The position numbers were made by a program, and so were the translations under genes. From Flagellimonas yonaguniensis (GTDB taxonomy: Bacteria > Bacteroidota > Bacteroidia > Flavobacteriales > Flavobacteriaceae), in assembly GCF_029193885.1 (NCBI RefSeq), contig NZ_JARFVB010000007.1, positions 62,001 to 126,000 of the forward strand: a stretch of DNA of 64,000 nt, written 5' to 3'. Of the stretch, positions 9,009 through 17,887 are shown one piece after another; position 1 is the stretch's first letter, and each line of letters opens with the position of its first letter. The notes beneath the pieces are model-generated. The model did no database searches and had not been told where the DNA came from. It worked only from the letters and a program-made list of their open reading frames with translations.

Positions 9009-9106
9009 CCGGATGGTTCAAAGGAAGTAAGATATACTTTTTCAAGTCTTTTCAACTAAGATAACCAATTTGGGGGAAGCTTTTCCCTATGACCTAGTTT
9101 AATATT

Positions 9107-10072
9107 TCAGAGGGGATGTATCCTTTCAATTTCTTTGGCGGTTATTACAACGGTAGTTTTTTTGAGTCGTTTGTAGGTCTGTTCAGCCTTGTATTTGCAC
9201 CGATCATCATTCGTTACAAAATAATCACAATGTGCTCCATAAAATGTGTGGAGAGAATCATCGAACATACTACTAAAATTACTGTCAGATTTATACCCTT
9301 TTAGGTCGTATTTATAGAATGTCTCAACGACCTTTGAATAGTCTTCATTCTCACTGGTTTTGCTTTTTGGGCCATATATCTCGGAAAGTTCGAAAATGTC
9401 CAAGTGTTTTGGCAAATCTTGAAAATTTTCCTTGATTACTTTCAAGACCTCCCTGTTTTTCTTTAGTTTGTTCATACCCTTGATTATGTTGGCCCTTAAG
9501 GACCTGTATAGGCTGTAGTCTGACCTCAATCTACTTTGAAAATTAAGAATGTCCTCCACTAAAGCCCCCAACGTGTTTTCCATTTTTGATTTGGGGTACA
9601 TTATGTCAAACATGGGATCATGTTTATATGCCAATTTCCACTCGTTGGGTAGAGGTATCATTCTTAGAAGTTGTAGTGGATTAGGCATGTCCATATCGGA
9701 ATCGAAAAGTTCCTCAATGGAACTCGGTTCAAATTCCCACTCCTTGCATTTTTCATCAAAGAAGTCATGGATGGGACGATAATGCCAAACAGCATGCTTA
9801 TTTCCCCAATATTGGCAAATACATAAGTTTTTGGTCAATCTTTCAATATTGTACAAATGGCCGCTGATATAATTTGGATCTTTCTGAAAGCCCCGAAACA
9901 AATCATTCAAATGGGCATTGGAATAGGGAACCGTTATGGTATTGTCAAGAATGAGTTTTTCCCATTTGGAATAGAGTGCACAATCTTCTACGGAAAGCTT
10001 CTCCTTTTTTTCAATTCGATCAAAAATGTTGGTATCCAAATAGATATACAAAGGTTCTCCTGAATTTTCCAC
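9107..10072 (-). CDS. PIN-like nuclease domain protein
   Basis: The protein starts with YIYLDTNIFDRI (Asp13-Thr-Asn15), the usual first acidic motif of PIN ribonucleases. It ends with DDSLHTFYGAHCDYFVTNDD, which supplies the later acidic residues and the typical final strand with the TND motif. Between them lies a long helical insertion of about 200 residues, so the 321-residue protein is larger than VapC-type toxins. No antitoxin gene is adjacent. It lies between the ApeA-like gene and a DUF6602 gene in the minus-strand cargo block. A defence or RNA-cleavage role is inferred from the fold and from the company it keeps. Confidence 0.6.
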   Translation of the reverse strand: MENSGEPLYIYLDTNIFDRIEKKEKLSVEDCALYSKWEKLILDNTITVPYSNAHLNDLFRGFQKDPNYISGHLYNIERLTKNLCICQYWGNKHAVWHYRPIHDFFDEKCKEWEFEPSSIEELFDSDMDMPNPLQLLRMIPLPNEWKLAYKHDPMFDIMYPKSKMENTLGALVEDILNFQSRLRSDYSLYRSLRANIIKGMNKLKKNREVLKVIKENFQDLPKHLDIFELSEIYGPKSKTSENEDYSKVVETFYKYDLKGYKSDSNFSSMFDDSLHTFYGAHCDYFVTNDDRCKYKAEQTYKRLKKTTVVITAKEIERIHPL

Positions 10073-10182
10073 AGTTATGCCGGATATTGGTATGGAACAA
10101 AATTTACGAAATAATTCATGACGGACCCGTCAAAATCTAATTTAAAGCGCCCTATCATCGAGAGGGATTTTGGACTGAGTTA

Positions 10183-11097
10183 TTAGGGATTCTTCTTTCC
10201 ATGGTTCAATTGTTTTAAAATAGCTTCTTCCAGTCCAGGATTTAAGTCTACATTGAGTTTATCAAGGTTCAGAGGGGTAAATTCAAACCTAATTTTGATA
10301 TCGGTCATATTCAGATATTTTTTAATAAAAAAATCTGTCATGGGAGTAAAAGGTTTTTCGAAATTCAAGACAACAATCAAAAATAGGATTAGGTGAATAT
10401 GCTTATCCTCTGAATGGATATGCATGAATGCGGCCTCATCAAACATAAGTTTTTGAACCTCGTCCAAATTGTTATAGTAGTGTGTATGTTTAAAAAACGG
10501 GCAATAAAAGAGAACACCCTTGTCAATGGAAAAAATCAAGTCCGGTAATTCGTCTATTTTTAACTCTTTGTTTTCAACCTTTTTTCTCAGGTGTTCAATA
10601 ATTTTAGGAAAATCTGCAGATTTCTGGGAAAATATTGCCGCCGGAATTTTGTTGAAATAGTCAGGTTTTGGATTTGTCTTACCGATTTTGGTTTCAATTT
10701 TGGAAATTTTTCGTTTCAGGTTCTTTACAGTTTTGATTTGATTCAACCCTCTGGAAAATTCCGACTTCTTGGCCAGTGATGAAATATCCGGTTTGACCTC
10801 AATAGCGCAAAAGACACCTTCTGCCAAGATAATTTCTCTAATAGGGGTCATTAAACTAGGATGGTTTGGTGCTAATACGACACAATCTATATTGGCACTT
10901 TCACTTTCCAAGGAATAAATTTTACCTTTTTTGACTTTGTAATCATTAGTCAGATAGCTTTGAACAAAATCATTGACCGTATATTCCTTTGCATCTCCAG
11001 TATTTGTTCTATCTCCTTTGAATATTTCAAGGGTCGGTTCATAGACAATTTTTATGGTGCGTAAATTCTCTACGATACTTCCTATTACAGCATTCAT
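10183..11097 (-). CDS. DUF6602 domain protein, nuclease-like
   Basis: The N-terminal 110 residues match the DUF6602 pattern: ESESANIDCVVLAPNHP followed by ILAEGVFCAIEVKPDI. Asp71, Glu100 and Lys102 are placed like the D...ExK active site of PD-(D/E)XK nucleases. The middle (about 105-185) is Lys-rich and helical, possibly a coiled coil, and the C-terminal part is not recognised. The length is 304 residues. A 209-base spacer lies on the upstream side and a 110-base spacer downstream, so the gene may have its own promoter. DUF6602 proteins are common in mobile accessory regions; their substrate is not known. Confidence 0.6.
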   Translation of the reverse strand: MNAVIGSIVENLRTIKIVYEPTLEIFKGDRTNTGDAKEYTVNDFVQSYLTNDYKVKKGKIYSLESESANIDCVVLAPNHPSLMTPIREIILAEGVFCAIEVKPDISSLAKKSEFSRGLNQIKTVKNLKRKISKIETKIGKTNPKPDYFNKIPAAIFSQKSADFPKIIEHLRKKVENKELKIDELPDLIFSIDKGVLFYCPFFKHTHYYNNLDEVQKLMFDEAAFMHIHSEDKHIHLILFLIVVLNFEKPFTPMTDFFIKKYLNMTDIKIRFEFTPLNLDKLNVDLNPGLEEAILKQLNHGKKNP

Positions 11098-11306
11098 TTT
11101 ATAGGGTGATTTTTTGTTAGGATAAAATAAAGTTTTTTCTTCTGATGCCCAACAGATTAAACCTATTCAAAAATTGATTGGAAAGTTCCAAATTAGGTAT
11201 GTTTCCAAAATTGTCAAACGAAATTTCAATTATTACGGTCACTCAAAAGGTAAAAAGTGGAGAATTTAATCTCATTTGATGGAATCCAATACTTATACAA
11301 TTTTGA

Positions 11307-12713
11307 TCAAAAAGTCATCTTAAAACTTTCAACCCGACCATTATCCTTTGAATAGTATGCTTGGTAAAAATCAAACCCTTCCCTAGCATTCTTTTTGCAT
11401 TTTGCATCTATGATCTTGATGATTTGCAGTTTGGCGGAATTTGGTGTTTTAATGCCAAAAGTTATGGACTCCAAATCATTGAAATCATACCTTAATTTTC
11501 TGCTGTCCTTAGTGGAATAATCAATAAAATCCCCGTGGACCACCAATCGATATTCATTTTCATAGGACCATTCCTTTAGTTTGATTTTTAGACTGTCGTT
11601 GAAATTTTTCCAGTAATTCTCCCGCCATTCCTTTTCTTTTTCTGGCGAATCAAAATGAGAAGCACAGGCACTTCGGTTTCCCTTGGAATCTGAATACCAT
11701 AATTTATCCAGTTCAATTTTGCTCAACCTTCCCATGGATCTGAAAAAATCGATTTCAACGTGCTTGTTATGGTACTCTATTTTTCGAAAGCTATGGGGTC
11801 TCATCCCAACAATAGGTCCTGAACTATATCCAGGTTCCGTTTTTAAATTCAATATCAAATGACCGTCGTTCAATAAGGTCTTGAATTTTAGGCAAACCCC
11901 TCTATGATTATCCCCATAATGCCCCCAAACAGCAGAATTTTCATTGCTTTCAAGGAAGGAGGCAGAATACCAATCCGGATAAATCCCGTTTTCCAGTTTC
12001 GTGACAAACCTGTTTGGAAATTCCAAAGCCAAATAAAGAGCATTTGATTTACTTTCCCCTTCCCAGTGTCTGAACTCGGTATGTAGTTTATTGGAATGGA
12101 TAAAGAGCCCAATGGTGTTGAAAAAAACATCTCTTTGGCCCTCTTTATTCTCTTCTTCCAACTTATTGAACAATTCGTGTAAAAAACCCGATTTCTCGAT
12201 GACCCTTTCAAATTGACCAAGGTCTTGATGGAATTGCAATTTGTAGGTCAACTTGTGTTTATAATAGATTTCTGAGATGCTGTTCAGGAAAAAGGGATGG
12301 ATGGTTTGCAGGTAGGACAAAAGTTCGGAGCGTCGAATCGGTGTTTGTCTTTTGGACAATCTAATAGGCAATTCCCGGATAAATTTGGTCTTAAAGGTTT
12401 GATCGATAATTTCCTTTACCAAAAATTCCCTTTGCGGGGAGGCGTAGCGTAATAATCCGTGCGAAACAACCAGATCATCGTCAGTGATACTTTTGCTATC
12501 GTTCAATAGTATGGTCAGGGCAAATATCCTTTCCAAACTTTTTAGATAGTTAATGATCAAATTTTTCCAAACAATCTCGTCCCCATTCCAGAAAACATCC
12601 CGCAAACCTTCCATTGGATCGTTCAATTCTTCTGGTGAAGCAAAATATATTTCCTGGTTTTCCAGTTCATTATACTTGTCCAGTAAACTTTCTATGGTCC
12701 TAAATCGAAACAT
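11307..12713 (-). CDS. DUF2971 domain protein
   Basis: The N-terminus shows the DUF2971 hallmark: a FRFRTIESLLDKY start, then IYFASPEELNDPMEGLRD with Asn31-Asp-Pro-x-Glu35. Further in, ENSAVWGHYGDNHRGVCLKF is the second conserved block of the family (the W-x-H-Y and GVC-x-x-F elements). The 468 residues are longer than the usual 250-350, with an added helical region between the two blocks. DUF2971 proteins occur often in defence and mobile islands but have no established activity. It sits between the second CoiA-like gene and the DUF6602 gene, with gaps of 72 and 209 bases. Confidence 0.65.
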   Translation of the reverse strand: MFRFRTIESLLDKYNELENQEIYFASPEELNDPMEGLRDVFWNGDEIVWKNLIINYLKSLERIFALTILLNDSKSITDDDLVVSHGLLRYASPQREFLVKEIIDQTFKTKFIRELPIRLSKRQTPIRRSELLSYLQTIHPFFLNSISEIYYKHKLTYKLQFHQDLGQFERVIEKSGFLHELFNKLEEENKEGQRDVFFNTIGLFIHSNKLHTEFRHWEGESKSNALYLALEFPNRFVTKLENGIYPDWYSASFLESNENSAVWGHYGDNHRGVCLKFKTLLNDGHLILNLKTEPGYSSGPIVGMRPHSFRKIEYHNKHVEIDFFRSMGRLSKIELDKLWYSDSKGNRSACASHFDSPEKEKEWRENYWKNFNDSLKIKLKEWSYENEYRLVVHGDFIDYSTKDSRKLRYDFNDLESITFGIKTPNSAKLQIIKIIDAKCKKNAREGFDFYQAYYSKDNGRVESFKMTF

Positions 12714-12785
12714 ATAAATGTTGGTTCCTGTTGATGAATTGTAGGGAGCACCATATCTGGTCAGTTCAGCATCTCCTAGCTCAAT

Positions 12786-13703
12786 TTAAGTGTATTTTAA
12801 ATAATGGTCCATAAATTTTTCCTTGCTTATGGTTTTATTTTCAGAATAATAATACAATTCGCTTTCCTCTACTCCCTCTAGGTGATCTATAAACACCGGG
12901 AATTCCATTTCATCTATAAACTTCTTCCAATATTTTTTGACCAAGTTCAATTCAATAACCGTTTCACGCATGGAACCATACTCGATGACAATCTGTTTAC
13001 GAAATCTTTCAAGCATTTGTTGACCATACAGTTTTTCATAGGCACAAGCTATATAGTACTTGTATTGGGCTTGTATCAAAGAAAAGTTCTTGATTTGATC
13101 ATCGGTAAACTTGAAGGTCAAGGTGTTTTCATTTATGAGCTCGAAAAGGGTTTCTCCGGATTTTAGGCGTTCAATTTCGTAGTCGTTTTCTATCTCTTCC
13201 AAAAGTTCCTTAAAATCATATTCCCGAACAGGGCCTAAGGATTTTGGGATGGAAATAGACAGCATGAACCGAAATACTAAAACATCTTTTTTGAGCATGG
13301 AATTCTTGGCCAAGGTATCCCCATTCAAAATCCAGATCAGATTGTTCCTACCGTAGAACCGTTCTCTTTTTCTCACCTCCATAAGCTTCAACGGTGAATT
13401 TTGGACTTCAATGACCAGCCCATTGTCCAACAAAATATCGGCTCTATGCGATATCCCATCTTTCATAATAGTAACCTCCCTATTCTTCGCGGGAAATAGA
13501 TTTTGCCAAGTCAAATGCCATTCCGAAATGGGTTCATGCCAATCATCACAATCAATCCTCTTTGCTTCATGATGGTACCAGTGCTTAATCCGTTGTTCCC
13601 CTTTTCGGCCTTTGACGTTGACCTTACAGATTTCGCATACTGCCACTTCCCCGGAAAAACTGACCTCTATCTTTTCATTTTTATCATTTATGGCATACCT
13701 CAT
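12786..13703 (-). CDS. CoiA-like nuclease-fold protein (second copy)
   Basis: This is a second CoiA-like protein with the same layout as the one at 3242-4021. It has a zinc-binding N-terminus (Cys23-x2-Cys26, His41 and His44-His45), then a nuclease core with Asp89 (SHRADILLDNGL) and Glu99-Val-Gln101 (LVIEVQNS). The C-terminal 150 residues are helical and differ from the first copy. The length is 305 residues. It is the most upstream gene of the minus-strand cargo block and lies 55 bases from the start-distal end of the coupling-protein gene. The two copies are too different to be a recent duplication. Confidence 0.65.
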   Translation of the reverse strand: MRYAINDKNEKIEVSFSGEVAVCEICKVNVKGRKGEQRIKHWYHHEAKRIDCDDWHEPISEWHLTWQNLFPAKNREVTIMKDGISHRADILLDNGLVIEVQNSPLKLMEVRKRERFYGRNNLIWILNGDTLAKNSMLKKDVLVFRFMLSISIPKSLGPVREYDFKELLEEIENDYEIERLKSGETLFELINENTLTFKFTDDQIKNFSLIQAQYKYYIACAYEKLYGQQMLERFRKQIVIEYGSMRETVIELNLVKKYWKKFIDEMEFPVFIDHLEGVEESELYYYSENKTISKEKFMDHYLKYT

Positions 13704-13758
13704 GGGTTTTCAAGATAGCTAACTTTAATAAGCTGAACACTAAAAATTGGCATGAGTT

Positions 13759-15339
13759 CTACCATTTCCGGGTCTCAAAAAGTTCCCGCACCTTCAAATG
13801 GATGGTTTTGTAATTGGCTTGGATTGCTGGATCGTCATACTGGTAAAGGCGGTTGGGCAATTCCCTAATAATTTCAGGTCTTGGAAATCGAATCTTTTTA
13901 TCCAAGCCATCCCCGAAGGCAATAAACTCCCCTTGCTTTAGCCGAAAAAAAAGGTCTGCTCTGAGTTTGCTCACCTCCTTCTCCCCTTTCGTCACGCGGG
14001 TATCAAACTTCCAGTTACTGCTCTTGCTTACGCTCCGGGTGGGGCGTTTGACAATCTCAAAAAAACGCTCATAGTATTTAGCGGTCTCTGGATCGTTGGC
14101 CTTTCCGAAGAACTGGTAGGACAGGTTGCTTAGGATAGCCCTGCTCCCCTTTTCCCCATACATCATATCGTTCTGTATCTTGTCCTGGAGAATGTAAATG
14201 GTGGTGATATCATAGCTCCGCAAAGTTGCCGGGATGCGATGCATGTTGAGCAACCGGATGGTCGGGGCTTCTTCCATCAACAAAAAAGAGGGCATTCGAC
14301 CCCGCACGCTCATCTGTTTGGTGATGGTGTGCAGGATGGTCGCGATCACCGGGGAGTAGGCCGTCTCATATTTGGGATTGTTCACGATGGCAATCACTGC
14401 GGGATTCTTGGGATTGTTGATGTCCAAGGGCACCTCATCGGCAGACAGGGCCATGAAAATGCGTTCGGTACTGATCTTTTTCAGGGCATTGGCCAGAGTG
14501 CTCATCACCCCTGCCGTTTGCCGTTCGGAGTCAATTCCAGATAGGAAGGCATCGGCCATGGCCTTGGAAGTAAAATCCGATTCCAAAAAAGCCATCAATT
14601 GGTCCCGCTTCAGGTATTGGAAGGTGGCCATCAGGTGTGGCAACGTACACTGTTCTGGAAACTCCGTCTTCAGTTTCCAGATAAGTCCACCCAACAATCC
14701 TTCCACCGCATCATTGAAGAACTTGGAGGAGCCATGGGCCACTGACTCCCGTTGTTCGAGCAGGTTTTCCAGAAGGACCCGTGAGATTTCGTTGACACTC
14801 TCCGCATCGGGCAGGTACCGGGGCGCAATGGGATTGACCCTTTTGTGGATGTCGTCAAAGGAGACCACATGGAAGGGAATGTTACTGTCCTTGAACATGG
14901 GATAGGCCATTTCGGTGATCTCAAAATGCTTGTAGTCATGGATGACCCCTGGGAACTGGTATTTGTTCAGGTGTTTCAGCAAGCCGTATACCACAGATTC
15001 GGTCTTCCCACTGCCCGAGGAACCAATAATGGACACGCCCCGTTGGAGGTTTTGAATGGTAAAGCTGCCCAACCGGACCTTATATTGCTTGGGGATGGAA
15101 TTGGATTGGAACCCGTCCCAAACCAGGTAAACCAATAAATCGATGACCGTTAAGGGCAGGATATAATAGAGCATGACTTGAAGGAGGGTATCCCAACCAA
15201 AACCTATATACACTATCAGTCCAATATAGATCCATAAACCCATGAGCAGTCCAAAGGCATATCGACTATACCGGTACACCACTAGGGTGGTCCCGATGGC
15301 CGCCACATAAAACAGTACCATTTCAGCTAAGGGTTCCAT
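13759..15339 (-). CDS. mobC: Type IV coupling protein (TraG/VirD4-like, MobC)
   Basis: This is the ATPase that links the relaxase-DNA complex to the mating channel in conjugation. The N-terminus carries about four membrane segments within residues 7-72. A Walker A motif GSSGSGKT follows at 106-113, then a long P-loop ATPase domain with LLMEEAPTIRLL as the likely Walker B region. The 526 residues are shorter than many Bacteroides homologues. Its ATG shares a base with the stop codon of the relaxase gene, indicating translational coupling. The name follows MobC of related Bacteroidota elements; VirD4/TraG-like coupling protein describes it equally well. Confidence 0.85.
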   Translation of the reverse strand: MEPLAEMVLFYVAAIGTTLVVYRYSRYAFGLLMGLWIYIGLIVYIGFGWDTLLQVMLYYILPLTVIDLLVYLVWDGFQSNSIPKQYKVRLGSFTIQNLQRGVSIIGSSGSGKTESVVYGLLKHLNKYQFPGVIHDYKHFEITEMAYPMFKDSNIPFHVVSFDDIHKRVNPIAPRYLPDAESVNEISRVLLENLLEQRESVAHGSSKFFNDAVEGLLGGLIWKLKTEFPEQCTLPHLMATFQYLKRDQLMAFLESDFTSKAMADAFLSGIDSERQTAGVMSTLANALKKISTERIFMALSADEVPLDINNPKNPAVIAIVNNPKYETAYSPVIATILHTITKQMSVRGRMPSFLLMEEAPTIRLLNMHRIPATLRSYDITTIYILQDKIQNDMMYGEKGSRAILSNLSYQFFGKANDPETAKYYERFFEIVKRPTRSVSKSSNWKFDTRVTKGEKEVSKLRADLFFRLKQGEFIAFGDGLDKKIRFPRPEIIRELPNRLYQYDDPAIQANYKTIHLKVRELFETRKW

Positions 15340-16364
15340 CAGATTTCGATATTGCTGGCGGTGCGGGCCACCCGTATGGCCTTTTTGAATTCCTTGATGG
15401 TCTTTAGGGCCAGCTTCACCTTGGACTTGGGAATGCCCAATTTGGGAATATGAACCCCTGCCTTGCCCAGTATCTTAAAGGCAGCACTCCGCTCACTGGT
15501 CGGCAGCCCCATCAGTTTGGCAAAATAGCCATAGGGATTGGTATTGAACTCCTTTCGGGCCTGGTAGGTCTCCACATAATTGCGGTTGTATTTAAATAGG
15601 GCATCAAAGCGTTTTTCCGCTTGGTCATAGAACTGGTTCCGGTTGAACCCCCTTTTGACAAGCTGACCATTGAGGGAAGCCTCGGATTCGATATACCGGC
15701 TCCCAGGGGACAGGCTCAGTTTGTTTTCGGCATCCTTGCGGCTGACGATGATATGGATGTGGGTCTGGAGTCCCGGTTTCTGCATCCCCTGTTTGATGGG
15801 TACTCCATTAATCTTATGGGGAGCATCCCAGATGAGCTGTTTGATCTCGTTTTGGATGGCCTTGGCATTGCCGATGATCTCTCCCCGCTTCAGTTTCCGA
15901 AGGTCGTTCTCCAGTTTGGCAATCCGGGCCCTGTAGGGTTGGTTTTCCTTGACCTGTCGGTCAAAGCCCTTGAAGCGGCGCTCGTGCTCAATCTTGGCAA
16001 AATACTTGATATCGTCCACGGTCACCTGCCGGTCCCGATGAAAGGCCGCCGCATAATCCTTCATTACCTCGCGGACATACTCTCGGAGCTTATCGGGGTC
16101 GTTCCCGATATGGCGTAGCTCCCGTTGGCTCGGGTTGATGGTCAGGGCATAAAACTTAGGTTCCCTTTTTTTGAGCTTGGCCGTATTCTTATCGATTTCC
16201 TCGACTACCCGCTCCGGGGAAACTTGGTCGTTGTTCTGATCAAAGAACTGTTCCCGGTCCTCCGGTGACCTGTCCTCGTTCTCCTTTTCGAGATAGGACA
16301 CATAGTCTCCTGCGCTTTGGGAAAAATGGTTGCCAAGATGCTGTCGTGTGATGGTGATGTACAT
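15339..16364 (-). CDS. mobB: MobB relaxase (DUF5712 family)
   Basis: This is the conjugative relaxase expected to nick oriT and carry the transferred strand. The 341-residue protein starts MYITITRQHLGNHF and contains KFYALTINPSQRELRHIG (about 70-87). It also has YFAKIEHERRFKGFD with His127, and the metal-binding pair His202-x-His204 in THIHIIVSRKD. These are the conserved blocks of the DUF5712/MobB family. A catalytic tyrosine cannot be named with certainty; Tyr2 and Tyr22 lie in the expected N-terminal region. The gene starts two bases after the MobA stop and overlaps the coupling-protein gene by one base. Confidence 0.8.
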   Translation of the reverse strand: MYITITRQHLGNHFSQSAGDYVSYLEKENEDRSPEDREQFFDQNNDQVSPERVVEEIDKNTAKLKKREPKFYALTINPSQRELRHIGNDPDKLREYVREVMKDYAAAFHRDRQVTVDDIKYFAKIEHERRFKGFDRQVKENQPYRARIAKLENDLRKLKRGEIIGNAKAIQNEIKQLIWDAPHKINGVPIKQGMQKPGLQTHIHIIVSRKDAENKLSLSPGSRYIESEASLNGQLVKRGFNRNQFYDQAEKRFDALFKYNRNYVETYQARKEFNTNPYGYFAKLMGLPTSERSAAFKILGKAGVHIPKLGIPKSKVKLALKTIKEFKKAIRVARTASNIEI

Positions 16365-16366
16365 GG

Positions 16367-16915
16367 CTATTGGGTTGTATAGGTTTTCTGTAGGCGTTCC
16401 AATTCTTCCTTGGACAGCTCCAAAATGATCTTGGACTTCCCAAGGCCACGGGTGGAGACCTTGACATTGTTCAGGAGCAGTTCCATATCATTTTTAATGC
16501 GCTCCAGTTCCTGTTGGAGCTGGGTGTTCTCCCGTTCCAGTTCAATACCGCGTTGGGCGGTGGCAAAGAAGTTGTCGTTCCTCCGGGTCTGTGACTCCCC
16601 ATGGGCAGGATGTCGCGGTGTCGGTCTGGGAGCCTGCTCAAAGAGGAGCTGCATCATGGCGGTGGTGGGACCGGTCTGGTGCTTTTCGATGTTCTTGACA
16701 ATGGCAATCAGGGCATTGATGCGTTTGTTGAGATTCACCTCCAAGCCCTGTAGATCCTTACCCAAATCCCCAAAGGGATTGATCTTGTACTGCACAAAGA
16801 AGTCCATCATGGCCTCCAGGGTCTCGGTGTGGGTGTGGTCCAGTTCCTTGGAGAATTTCCGGAACCGGTTGATGGTTTCCACCCTGAATTGAATACGTGC
16901 AAAAATGACGGTCAT
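16367..16915 (-). CDS. mobA: MobA accessory mobilisation protein (BfmA/BtgA family)
   Basis: MobA-type proteins bind oriT and help the relaxase. I chose the ATG at 16915, which gives MTVIFARIQFRVETINRFRK, the usual N-terminus of the BfmA/BtgA family and probably a ribbon-helix-helix-like DNA-binding segment. A longer frame upstream has no family resemblance. The middle and C-terminal part is a coiled coil (about residues 100-145, ERENTQLQQELERIKND). The product is 182 residues. Upstream is a 428-base spacer with inverted repeats, the most likely oriT, and downstream MobB follows after two bases. Confidence 0.75.
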   Translation of the reverse strand: MTVIFARIQFRVETINRFRKFSKELDHTHTETLEAMMDFFVQYKINPFGDLGKDLQGLEVNLNKRINALIAIVKNIEKHQTGPTTAMMQLLFEQAPRPTPRHPAHGESQTRRNDNFFATAQRGIELERENTQLQQELERIKNDMELLLNNVKVSTRGLGKSKIILELSKEELERLQKTYTTQ

Positions 16916-17343
16916 AGCGGTTTTTGGTGTTAAATGGGACAGTGATTTTCCCTGTTTATGGGGTTTTTGGGAGGCCACTGTCCCAGGGATTCGACTTTTT
17001 GTGTTGGAAAGGAACTGCACCTGGTTCGGCTAAAGCCCAGAAAAAACAAGGAATACCAAAGGGCCTCTGGCCCCACAACGTCGCGAAAGCGCGTTGTCGT
17101 CTTGCTCTTCCGATTTGTGCGCTGGGCCAAAAATTTGGTCCGATGCGCCTGGGGTCGTTCCGTTTCCTTATCGAAATTATACCCGTGTCGGGCGGGTCAA
17201 TCTGGAAATCTATTTTTTAAGATTTGGGCTGGGACACTTTTGGGGATTTTTCAGGAAAAAGGGAAAAACACCGTTAATCCCCAAAGGAAGGGACACTAAA
17301 AAACCCCTGATTTCTCAAGGGTTGCGTTGCTATTGGGATGGAT
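16916..17343 (-). other. Probable oriT-containing spacer with inverted repeats
   Basis: This is a 428-base spacer without a convincing gene between mobA and the RadC-like gene. It contains GGGACAGTG at 16936-16944 and its inverse CACTGTCCC at 16976-16984, 31 bases apart. A compact hairpin lies at 17075-17097 (ACAACG ... CGTTGT around CGCGAAAGCG). Further copies of the word GGGACAC occur near 17233 and 17290. An origin of transfer next to MobA and MobB is expected in this type of element, but no nick site can be named from sequence alone. Confidence 0.5.
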
Positions 17344-17787
17344 TCATAGGATGCCTTCGTCCGCAAAACTGTAGTGGCTCCCATCGGGCACCAATAGGAT
17401 ATGGTCAAGCAAACGGATGTCCAAAATGGCACCTGCCTTTCTGATCTTTTCGGTGATCTGTCTATCGGCTTGGCTCGGATTGAGGGTACCGCTCGGATGG
17501 TTGTGTGCTAGGATAATGGCTGTCCCAGCGACCTTTAGCACAATCCCGAAAAGCAAGCGTACATCGACGATGGCGCCTGTCATACCCCCATGGGACAGTT
17601 CCATAATGGCCTTGACCCGATTGCCATTGTTCAAGATGACCACTTTAAAGGTTTCATAGAGGGCGATGGTATCGCGGTCCCATGTCTGGTGGAGCAGTGT
17701 TGCAGCCTCCCGTGAATGTTCTATTTTGGGCCATTCTTTGGCAGGGATGCGCTGTTTGTAGCTCACTTTTATTTCATTGACTTTCAT
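17344..17787 (-). CDS. RadC-like JAB-domain protein
   Basis: This is a short RadC/JAB-domain protein of the kind carried by many plasmids and conjugative elements. I chose the ATG at 17787 (MKVNEIKVSYKQRIP), giving 147 residues. The metalloprotease-like motif is complete: LAHNHPSGTLNPSQAD, with the His-x-His, Ser and Asp of the JAMM site, followed by LLDHILLVPDG. The helix-hairpin-helix part of chromosomal RadC is absent. Its biochemical role is unsettled despite the historic DNA-repair name. It lies downstream of the DUF6876 gene and next to the probable oriT spacer. Confidence 0.85.
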   Translation of the reverse strand: MKVNEIKVSYKQRIPAKEWPKIEHSREAATLLHQTWDRDTIALYETFKVVILNNGNRVKAIMELSHGGMTGAIVDVRLLFGIVLKVAGTAIILAHNHPSGTLNPSQADRQITEKIRKAGAILDIRLLDHILLVPDGSHYSFADEGIL

Positions 17788-17887
17788 GTCCTTTTTCTTT
17801 ATGATGGTTAGAGGATAATCCTGCCTGCGGTAGACAGGCAAATAACAACAGGGGTGTCTTTGTCCAAGGGGACACCCCTTGTTGGTT

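Noticed and set aside
9107..10072. Reading the PIN-like gene as a toxin of a toxin-antitoxin pair.
   Set aside because: The neighbours on both sides are large unrelated proteins and no small DNA-binding antitoxin gene is adjacent.
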